From: Nitrospirillum sp034427435 | GTDB lineage: Bacteria > Pseudomonadota > Alphaproteobacteria > Azospirillales > Azospirillaceae | DNA: 64,000 bases | Assembly (NCBI RefSeq): GCF_034427435.1 | Contig: NZ_JAXQNP010000003.1 | Location: forward strand, 1,674,001-1,738,000 | Direction of reading: 5' to 3' | Shown here: positions 53,912 through 62,300 of the stretch, one piece after another | Numbering within the stretch: position 1 is the first letter of the stretch | How the letters are laid out: every line of letters begins with the position of its first letter | Notes under the pieces: model-generated | Told to the model about the DNA's origin: nothing | The model's database searches: none | The model's input: only the letters and a program-made list of their open reading frames with translations | Made by a program: the position numbers and the translations under genes

Positions 53912-54634
53912 TCAAATATTCACCAGGTGCGCCACCTCCGCCGCCGTCTCCTCGCGCGTGCTGCCGGCGCGGATGATGCGGCCGCGTTGCATGACGCGGT
54001 AGCTGTCGGCGAAGGACCAGGCGAAGTCCAGGTACTGCTCCACGATCAGGACGGTGACGCCCAGGTCGGCGCGGATGCGGCGCAGGGCGTCCTCGATCTG
54101 TTGGACGACGGAGGGTTGGATGCCTTCCGTCGGTTCGTCCAGCAGCAGCAGGCTGGGCTGGCCCGCCAGCGCGCGGCCGATGGCCAGTTGCTGTTGTTCG
54201 CCGCCGCTGAGCACGCCGCCCTTGCGGTTGATGATCTGCGCCAGCTTGGGGAACAGGTCGAAGATATGGTCGGGCACGCCCGCCTTCATCGCCCCACCGC
54301 CGCGGCCGGCCAGGGCGGATAGGCCGGTTTCCAGGTTCTCGCGCACCGTCAGGTGGGGGAAGATGTGGCGACCCTGGGGGACGTAGCCGATGCCGGCGCG
54401 GGCGCGCTGGTGGGGGCCCAAGGCGCTGACGTCGCGGCCTTGGAAGGTCATGCGGCCGGCGGTTAGGCGCTGGGCCCCGATGATGGTCTTCAGCAGGGTG
54501 GTCTTGCCCACGCCGTTGCGGCCGATCAGCGCCACGGCGCCGCCAGCGGGCACGTCCAGGTCGATGTCCCACAACACCTGGCTCTGGCCATAGGATGTCG
54601 CCGCCCCGGTGAGCGTCAGCAACGGTTCAGCCAT
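53912..54634 (-). CDS. urtE: Urea ABC transporter ATP-binding subunit UrtE
   Basis: A 240-residue LivF-like ATPase. Walker A LIGRNGVGKTTLLKT, Q-loop GYVPQGRHIFPHLTV, signature LSGGEQQQLAIGRAL, Walker B LLLDEPTEGIQPSVV, H-loop EQYLDF. RNGVGKTT and EGIQPSVV are typical of UrtE. It is the last gene of urtABCDE; its start overlaps the end of urtD by 8 bp. Confidence 0.95.
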   Translation of the reverse strand: MAEPLLTLTGAATSYGQSQVLWDIDLDVPAGGAVALIGRNGVGKTTLLKTIIGAQRLTAGRMTFQGRDVSALGPHQRARAGIGYVPQGRHIFPHLTVRENLETGLSALAGRGGGAMKAGVPDHIFDLFPKLAQIINRKGGVLSGGEQQQLAIGRALAGQPSLLLLDEPTEGIQPSVVQQIEDALRRIRADLGVTVLIVEQYLDFAWSFADSYRVMQRGRIIRAGSTREETAAEVAHLVNI

Positions 54635-55436
54635 GATGGGTGTCCTCCTTGGCGCGGCCCAGATAGACGGCGGCGACGTCCGCGTCGGCGCGGATGGCGG
54701 CCACGCTGCCTTCCTTCAGGAACTGGCCCTGGTGCATGACGGTGACGCGGGCGTCCAGTTGCTCCAGGAAACTCATGTCATGGTCGATGACCAGCACGGT
54801 GTGCTGCCCGACCAGGCGGCGGATCAGGGCCGCCGTCTGGCTGGTTTCCGCCGGGCCCATGCCGGCCGTGGGTTCATCCAGCAGCAGCAGGTCGGCGCGC
54901 GTCGCCACCACCATGCCGATCTCCAGCCACTGCTTCTCGCCATGCGCCAGTTGGCCGGCGGGGGCGGCGGCGCGGTCGGCCAGGCCGATGGTTTCCAGAA
55001 TCTCGGCCACGCGGGCCCTTTCCTCCGCCGCCACGCCGTGGCGGAAGGTCGACCACCAGCGCCGGTCGCGCTGGGCGGCGATCATCAGGTTGTCCACCAC
55101 CGACAGGCCGGGCAGCACGCCCGGCGTCTGGAACTTGCGGCAGATGCCCCGGCGCACGATCTCCTGCTCCGGCAGGTGGGTGATGTCCTGATCCTTGAAG
55201 ATCACCCGGCCGCTGGTGGCCCGCACCCGGCCGATGATGGTGTCGCACAGGGTGGACTTGCCCGCCCCGTTGGGGCCGATCAGTACGCGCAGGGTGCCCC
55301 GGTCCAAGGTCAGGCTGAAGCCGTTCAGGGCCTTGAACCCGTCGAAGTCCACCGTCACCCCATCCACCGCCAGCAACAGGGGGCTGGCGGGCGCGGTGGT
55401 GCCGATGTGGTGGGCCGTGGGCGCCGTCGCGTTCAT
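54627..55436 (-). CDS. urtD: Urea ABC transporter ATP-binding subunit UrtD
   Basis: Start at ATG 55436 gives 269 residues (MNATAPTAHHIG); upstream in-frame sequence is shadow of urtC. LivG-like ATPase with Walker A GPNGAGKSTLCDTI, signature AHGEKQWLEIGMVV (the E-K-Q-W-L-E-I-G form is diagnostic of UrtD), Walker B LLLLDEPTAGMGPAE. Its start overlaps the urtC stop by 4 bp. Confidence 0.95.
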   Translation of the reverse strand: MNATAPTAHHIGTTAPASPLLLAVDGVTVDFDGFKALNGFSLTLDRGTLRVLIGPNGAGKSTLCDTIIGRVRATSGRVIFKDQDITHLPEQEIVRRGICRKFQTPGVLPGLSVVDNLMIAAQRDRRWWSTFRHGVAAEERARVAEILETIGLADRAAAPAGQLAHGEKQWLEIGMVVATRADLLLLDEPTAGMGPAETSQTAALIRRLVGQHTVLVIDHDMSFLEQLDARVTVMHQGQFLKEGSVAAIRADADVAAVYLGRAKEDTHHG

Positions 55437-56568
55437 TTCGATCCTCCAACGACAAAGGATTTCAGGCGCTTTCCCCAGGGTGTGGCGGCGGTGTCGGCCA
55501 CCAGGCCGGCCAGCCCGCCGGGCAGCAGGGTGACCACCAGCACGAACACCAGGCCCAGGGCGTAGAGCCACAGGTCGGGGAAGGCGCTGCTGACGCCGTC
55601 CTTGGCCAGGTTGACGGCCAGGGTGCCGGCGACGGCGCCGGCCAGGCTGTTGCGCCCGCCCACCGCCACCCAGATGACCATTTCGATGGAGGGCACCACG
55701 CCCACCAGGGCCGGGGACACCACGCCGGCGTGCAGGGTGAACAGCGCGCCGGCCAGGCCGGCCAGCACGGCGCCGATGGTGAAGGCCACCACCTTGAACG
55801 GCGTGGGGTCATAGCCCAGGAAGCGGATGCGGTTCTCCCCATCGCGGATGGCGCGCAGCAGCGTGCCGTAGCGCGACGCCATCAGGGCGCGCAGGGCCAC
55901 GAACACCCCGACCACCAGGGCCAGGGTCAGCCAGTACAGACCATGGTTCGCCGCCGGCGTCCCCAGTTCCACGCCCGCCAGGGTCTGGAAATCCGTCAGG
56001 CCGTTGAAGCCGCCGGTGGAGGGTTGCTGGCTGATCAGCAGGGTGGCGAAGGCCAGCGCCAGCGCCTGGGTGATCAGGGCGAAATAGACGCCGCCCACCC
56101 GTCGCCGGAACACCGCCCAGGAGAACAGGGCCGCCACCACGCCCGGCACCAGCACCACGCCCAGGATGGCCACCAGGGGGCTTTTGAACGGCACCCACCA
56201 CCAGGGCAGGGCGTCCAGGCCGCTCCACACCATGAAGTCGGGCAGGTCGCCGTCGCCCAGCGCCGCCAGCTTCATGTGCATGGCGATGGCATAGCCGCCC
56301 AGGCCGAAGAACACCCCCTGGCCCAGGCTCAGCACCCCCCCTGGCCCCACACCAGCACCAGGCCCATGGCCAGCAGCGCCATGGCCAGGAAGCGGGCCAG
56401 CAGGTTCAGCTCATAGGCCGAGACCAGCCAGGGGGCCAGCGCGGCCAGGGCCACCACCGCCAGCGACAGGGCCATGGGGACCAGGGGCCGGCCAATGGTG
56501 ACTCTCGCCAGGGGCCCCGACACCAGGGCCCCCGACAGCGGCGTTTCTTTGCGCATGCTCATATCCAT
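55433..56568 (-). pseudogene. urtC: Urea ABC transporter permease UrtC, frameshifted
   Basis: From ATG 56568 (MDMSMRKETPLSG, AGGAGG upstream) the frame gives the first segment LALAVVALAALAPWL-like region and reaches LVWGQGG; the rest, VLSLGQGVFFGLGGYAIAMH to the end, is in another frame. One more G in the minus-strand G7 run (plus-strand C run 56335-56341) restores LVWGQGGVLSLGQGVFFGLG, the family consensus, for a LivM-like permease of about 378 residues. All the membrane segments are otherwise intact. Needed for transport, so either the operon is inactive or the base is a reading error. Confidence 0.88.
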
Positions 56569-56591
56569 GCCGTCCTCCTTCATCTGGCCCC

Positions 56592-57500
56592 TCACGCGTC
56601 CAGCGCGCGGGACCGCACGGCCACCACCCCCTGGGGACGGAACTGGATGAACCCGATGACGAACAGCAGCAGCAGCACCTGCGCCAGGCTGACGTCGACC
56701 AGGATTTGCACCAGGGCCGAGAACAGCCCCACGATCAGCGAGGCGATGGCCGTGCCCTTCAGGCTTCCCAGGCCGCCCAGCACCACCACCAGGAAGGCCG
56801 GCACGACATAGCTTTGCCCGACATTGGGGGTGACGGGGCCCAGCAGGGCCAGCACCACGCCCGCCAGGCCGGCGATGCCGGTGCCCAGGCAGAACACCGA
56901 GAGGTCCACAGCCCGCACGTTGATACCCGCCGCCGCCGCCATGCCCCGATCCTGGTTCACCGCGCGGACCAGCAGGCCGATGCGCGTGCGCGCCAGCAGC
57001 AGGCTGAGCGCGCCCATGACGGCGAAGGCCACGGCCAGGATGAACAGGCGGGTGGCGGGGATGGTCAGGCCGGCGAACTGGCCAGAGGAAACCGTGTAGG
57101 CATGGTTCAGCCACTCCGGCGCCCGCACGTCCACGCCGATGGCGCCGAAGATGTTGCGGGCGGCCTGCTGCAGGATCAGGCTGACGCCCCAGGTGGCCAG
57201 CAGCGTGTCCAGCGGCCGGGCCGACAGCCGCTTGATCAGTGCCGTCTCCAGCACCGCGCCCACGGCGGCGGCACCCAGGAAGGCCACGGGCATGGCCGCC
57301 AGGATGCCCAGCGGCCCCGGCACCACCTGCAAGGTCAGGTAGGCGAGATAGCCGCCCAGCATCAGCATCTCGCCATGCGCCATGTTGATGACGCGCATAA
57401 GGCCGAAACTCAGCGCCAGGCCCAGGGCCGCCAGCACGTAAAGCGAGGCGACGCTGAACCCGTTGAAGACTTGGCCGGCGATCAAAGGCCAGTGGCTCAT
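56592..57500 (-). CDS. urtB: Urea ABC transporter permease UrtB
   Basis: Start at ATG 57500 (MSHWPLIAGQVFNGFSVASL, GAGGGAA upstream), 302 residues. LivH-like permease with about eight membrane segments; NMAHGEMLMLGGYLAYL and LATWGVSLILQQAARNIFG are hallmark UrtB blocks, and GLGSLKGTAIASLIVGL the coupling region. Separated from urtC by 24 bp and from urtA by 154 bp that include a hairpin. Confidence 0.95.
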   Translation of the reverse strand: MSHWPLIAGQVFNGFSVASLYVLAALGLALSFGLMRVINMAHGEMLMLGGYLAYLTLQVVPGPLGILAAMPVAFLGAAAVGAVLETALIKRLSARPLDTLLATWGVSLILQQAARNIFGAIGVDVRAPEWLNHAYTVSSGQFAGLTIPATRLFILAVAFAVMGALSLLLARTRIGLLVRAVNQDRGMAAAAGINVRAVDLSVFCLGTGIAGLAGVVLALLGPVTPNVGQSYVVPAFLVVVLGGLGSLKGTAIASLIVGLFSALVQILVDVSLAQVLLLLFVIGFIQFRPQGVVAVRSRALDA

Positions 57501-57611
57501 GGTTTTTGTTCCCTCAAACGCCGGGCGGCCACGTCCGTGGCCTTGGCTATCCTCGATTTCCAGTCCGCTGACGCTCCCCGGAAATCTCCGGCGGACGCGG
57601 TCGCGTCCTAT

Positions 57612-57640
57612 AACGGCAAGGGGCAAGGCCCCTTGCCGTT
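57612..57640 (-). terminator. Hairpin between urtA and urtB, probable attenuator or mRNA-stabilising element
   Basis: AACGGCAAGGGG (57612-57623) pairs with CCCCTTGCCGTT (57629-57640) around a 5-nt loop. It begins 14 bp after the urtA stop. No T run follows, so partial termination or RNA protection that boosts UrtA over the membrane subunits is more likely than full termination. Confidence 0.6.
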
Positions 57641-57653
57641 GGCGCCGTCTGCA

Positions 57654-58865
57654 TCAACTCGCTGGGCACTTCTTGCCCGGGAACACCAGCGGATCATAGG
57701 GATCGGGGTCGATGGTGCCCTTGGACTGCCAGATGATCTTGAACTGGCCGGTGGGGTCCAACTGGCCGATGTAGCCGGTCTGCACCAGGCTCTGGTTGGC
57801 GGCGAACTTCACCTTGCCCATGGCGGTGTCGAGATAGTCCAGCGTCACCGCCGCCGCGCGCACCTTCTCCGGATCGAAGCTGCCGGCCTTTTCCACCGCC
57901 GCCTTCCAGGCGTAGACGTCGACATAGCCATGGACCATGGGGTCGGTGACGGCCGCACCCGCCCCGAACTTGGCCTGGTAGGCGGTCACGAACTTCTTGT
58001 TGGCGGCGCTGTCCAGGCTCTGGAAGTAGTTCCAGGCGGCGTAGCTGCCCTCCACCAGGCTGGGGCCCATGGCCACGGCCTCCTGCTCGCCAATGCTGAA
58101 GGACATGACGGGCAGCTTGGCCGAGGGCAGGCCGGCGGCGGCCATCTGCTTGAAGAAGCTGACATTGCTGTCGCCGTTCAGGGTGCTGAAGATGATGTCC
58201 GGCTTGGCCGCCTGCACCTTGGCGATGACGGCGCTGAAATCGGTGCCGCCCAGGGGCACGTATTCCTCGCCCGCCACCTTCAGCTTATCGGCGTCGATAT
58301 GCTTCTTCAGGATCAGGTTGGCGGTGCGGGGGAAGACATAGTCCGACCCGATCAGGAAATAGCTTTTGTAGCCCTTCTCCACCGCCCACTGCAGGGCCGG
58401 CAGGATCTGCTGGTTGGGCTGGGCGCCGGAATACATGATGTTGGGCGAGCACTCGTTGCCCTCGAACTGCACCGGATACCACAGCAGGCTCTTCAGCTTC
58501 TGAAACACCGGCAGCATGGCCTTGCGGCTGGCCGAGGTCCAACCGCCGAACACGGTGACCACGCCGCCGTCCTGTACCAGCTTTGTCGCCTTCTGGGCGA
58601 AGATGGCGGGGTCGGACGCCCCGTCCTCCACCACCGGCTCGATCTTCTTGCCCAGCACGCCGCCGCTGGCGTTGATCTCCTCGATGGCCAGGATCTCGGC
58701 GTTCTTCACCGTGACCTCGCTGATGGCCATGGTGCCGGTCAGCGATTGCAGCACGCCCACCTTCACCGTGTCGGCGGCCCGGGCCGTCACCGGCACCGAC
58801 AGGCAGGTCGTCGCCAAGAGCACCGCCGCAACCCCGGCCAACGGGTACATCCCCCTCATCGCCAT
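57654..58865 (-). CDS. urtA: Urea ABC transporter substrate-binding protein UrtA
   Basis: A 403-residue periplasmic binding protein with a signal peptide (GMYPLAGVAAVLLATTCLSV, cleavage near ARA-AD). The mature protein begins TVKVGVLQSLTGTMAISE, a signature of UrtA, and includes FGGWTSASRKAMLPVF and LLWYPVQFEGNECSPNI, which surround the urea-binding residues in this family. First gene of urtABCDE. A TACGTCAAAC element is about 95 bp upstream. Confidence 0.96.
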   Translation of the reverse strand: MAMRGMYPLAGVAAVLLATTCLSVPVTARAADTVKVGVLQSLTGTMAISEVTVKNAEILAIEEINASGGVLGKKIEPVVEDGASDPAIFAQKATKLVQDGGVVTVFGGWTSASRKAMLPVFQKLKSLLWYPVQFEGNECSPNIMYSGAQPNQQILPALQWAVEKGYKSYFLIGSDYVFPRTANLILKKHIDADKLKVAGEEYVPLGGTDFSAVIAKVQAAKPDIIFSTLNGDSNVSFFKQMAAAGLPSAKLPVMSFSIGEQEAVAMGPSLVEGSYAAWNYFQSLDSAANKKFVTAYQAKFGAGAAVTDPMVHGYVDVYAWKAAVEKAGSFDPEKVRAAAVTLDYLDTAMGKVKFAANQSLVQTGYIGQLDPTGQFKIIWQSKGTIDPDPYDPLVFPGKKCPAS

Positions 58866-58957
58866 CCCCTTTTTCTCTCGCTGCGTTCCCGCGCCGCCCG
58901 GCGGGCGGCAGTCACGGAGGGCAGGCTAGGGCGGGGCGCCGGGGTGGGGTATGGGGT

Positions 58958-58967
58958 GTTTGACGTA
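58958..58967 (-). promoter_or_regulatory. TACGTCAAAC element upstream of urtA
   Basis: The plus strand reads GTTTGACGTA; on the urtA sense strand it is TACGTCAAAC, followed by ACCCCATACC. It lies 93-102 bp before the urtA start, in the 462-bp divergent gap that also precedes the large exoprotein gene. That gap otherwise shows no gene. Confidence 0.6.
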
Positions 58968-59327
58968 GGGGGCAGGGGGGCGGCTTGGCCGCGGCGGTTC
59001 AGGCGCCGCACCTGCCCAGGTTGCATAGCCTTTAAGATATCAGGCCATTATCCTATGGGTGTGCGCCGCTAATCGCATCTACTACTTAGATATATTTACA
59101 GCATAACTGCCGTACACTTCTGATGTTTTCTATCAGCTGCGCGCGCAGGTTGCGTTATGGTCGCGCTGCCGGTTGATCCACCTAGTGTTGTCGGCCGGCG
59201 GCGTGGTCGCAACCGGGGCGGGCCGGGGTGCAGCGGACGCTTCGTCCCCTGCGTCTTGGCCCGGTGACGCTGAACCCCATGTTTCGACACGCCCAGGATA
59301 AAGCCATAGGTTCCAGGGGCATGCAGC

Positions 59328-62300
59328 ATGGGTTCTCGGGTTGGGGCGGGGGTGCGGGGACGGGTCTTGCCGGATGGCGCGGCTCACTTCGAAGGGCGCG
59401 CTGATTCCGCACCGGGACCATCGCGGTATGCGCGGCGCGGCGGCCGGACGCTGTTGCTGGCCGGCACCGCCATGGCCCTGTTGGCCGCGACTGGAACGGT
59501 CCGCGCCGGTAATGGTCCCGCGCTGCCCACGGGCGGCACCTTCCAGGCGGGTTCGGGCAGCATCACCAGCGGCCCCGGCAGCCTGACCGTCAACCAGTCC
59601 AGCCAGCGCGCGATCATCGACTGGAAAAGCTTTTCCATCGGCCAGGGCGGCACCGTCAGCTTCAACAATGGCAGCGGGGCCACGCTGAACCGCGTCACCG
59701 GCGGCAACCTGTCCACCATCCTGGGTACGCTGAAGGCCACGGGCACGCTGTACGTCATCAACCCGGCGGGCGTGGTGGTGGGGGCCAGCGGCGTGGTGGT
59801 CACGGGCGGCAGCTTCACCGCCAGCACCCTGGACATCGCCAACGACGCCTTCATGGCCGGCGGCACCCTGCTGTTCAAGGGCGACACCGATGCCGAGGTC
59901 AAGAACCTGGGGAAGATTTCCGCCACCGGCGGTGACGTCTTCCTGATCGCGCGTAGCGTCACCAACGACGGCACCATCACCGCCCCCAACGGCACCGTGG
60001 GCCTGGCCGCCGGCCAGCAGGTGCTGCTGAAGGATGGCGATGCGGGTGAGCGGGTCTACGTCCAGGTCGGCGGCGGGGATGTCACGAACACGGGCGCCAT
60101 CGCGGCGGCGCAGGCGGAGCTGAAGGCCGCCGGCGGCAACATCTATGCCCTGGCCGGTAACGGCGGCGGCGCCATCCGTGCCACCGGCACCACGGTGAAG
60201 GACGGGCATATCTGGCTGTCGGCCAGCGGGTCGACCGAGACGGCCACGGACCAGGGCGGCACCGTCACCGTCGCTGGCACGGTGGCCGCGACCAACGCCG
60301 ACGGCACGGGCGGCACCGTCATCGCCACGGCCAAGTCGGTGGCCGTGCAGGCCGGAGCCGTGGTCGACGCCAGCGGCACCACCGGCGCCGGCGGCACCAT
60401 CCTGCTGGGGGGCGACCGCCAGGGCGGCGCCGATGCCGCCACCAAGCTGGTCAAGCAAACGGTCGCCACGGCGGCGACCACCACCGTCGCGGCGGGCGCT
60501 ACGCTGAAGGCCGACGCGGGTGCCACCGGCACCGGCGGCAGCGTCATCGTCTGGTCGGATCAGGAAACGCGTTTCGCCGGCGCGCTCAGCGCCAAGGGCG
60601 GGCCGCGGGCCGGCAAGGGCGGCTTTGCCGAAGTGTCCAGCCATAAGCTGCTGGACTTCATCGGCACGGTGGACCTGACCGCCCCGCTGGGCCAGGTCGG
60701 CCAATTGCTGCTGGACCCGGAAAACGTCACCATCAGCACCGGCAGCAATCTCAACAGCAGTCAGTCCGGCGGCACCTTCACCCCCACGGGCGCCAGCTCC
60801 GTCATCAACACCACGACGCTGCAGAACGCCCTGTCCACGGCCGACGTCACCATCACCACCGGCACCATCGGCAGCCAGGCGGGTGACATCACCATCGCCA
60901 ACAACGTCACCTGGTCCGCCAGCCACAGCCTGACGCTGTCGGCCTATCGCAACATCGTCTTCAACGGCGGCACGCTGAGCCACACGGCCGGGTCCGGCGA
61001 CGTCAGCCTGCGGGCCGACAACACCGGCACGGGCAGTGGCACCGTCACCTTCACCAGTGGCGGCGTCACCATGACCGGCAGCAGCGGGTCGGTGAACCTG
61101 TACTACAACCCCAGCGGCTACGCCTCGCCCACCAGCTATACCGGCAACGTCACGCTGGGCTCCGGCAGCCTGACCGCCTACATGCTGGTGAACAGCGCCA
61201 GCAATCTGCAGAATCTGTCGTCCAACCTGACGGGCACCTATGCCCTGGGCCGGGACATCGACGCCAGTATCACCAGGACGTGGAACAGCGGCGCCGGGTT
61301 CATTCCCATCAACAGCTTCGCCGGCACCCTGAATGGCCTGGGACATACCGTCACCGGGCTTACCATCAATCGCCCCACCACGGTCGCGGTCGGGCTGTTC
61401 GGCGACACAGCCACAGGCACCGGCCCCAAGGTCAGCAACCTGGGGCTGGAGAATGTCAACATCACCGGTTCCAACCGGGTGGGCGGTGTGGTTGGGCGCG
61501 CCAACGGCGGCGGTTCCCTCGACAACGTCTATGTCACCGGCTCGATCACCGGCTATGGCGACTTCGTCGGTGGCTTGATCGGCCAGGACGACCAGCAGTC
61601 GATCAGCAACAGCTGGACCGACGTCGCCATCACCGTTCCCAAGGGCTATAGCGGCTTCGGCGTCGGCGGCCTGGTCGGTTGGCAGCGTTTGGGCGCCCTG
61701 ACCAACGTCTACGCCCTGGGCGACGTCTACGCCCCCGATTCCAGCCGGGTGGGCGGTCTGGTGGGAATCAACGGCTTCATCGGTGCCGGCCAGGGGGCCA
61801 GCGTCACCAACGCCTACGCCTCGGGCAAGGTCACCGGCAACGATTCCGTCGGCGGCCTGATCGGCATCTCCGAGGGCGGCAGCATCGCCACCAGCTACGC
61901 CACCGGCGCCGTCATCGGTGTCACCAGCGTGGGCGGCTTGGTCGGCATCAACGCCAACCCCATCACGACCAGTTGGGCCAGTGGCGCCGTCAGCCTCAGC
62001 AGCGGCAGCGCCACCAGCGTGGGCGGCCTGGTGGGCACCAACGGCGACAGCGTCAGCGCCGGCAGCATCGCCACCAGCTATTGGGACAGCTACAGCACGG
62101 GGCAGTCGACGGCCGTGGGCGCCGTGGTGGGCGCCAGCACGGCCAGCGCCACGGCCGTGACCAGCGACCCAGCACAAGCGGCCGCCGCCAACTACGCCTT
62201 CAAGGCTGGCGCCTATGGTTCCCTGAACTTCTCCACGGGCTGGACCACCGTCGGCGACGTCACCCGCCCCATGGGCCAGTGGGAATATTCCACCAGCATC

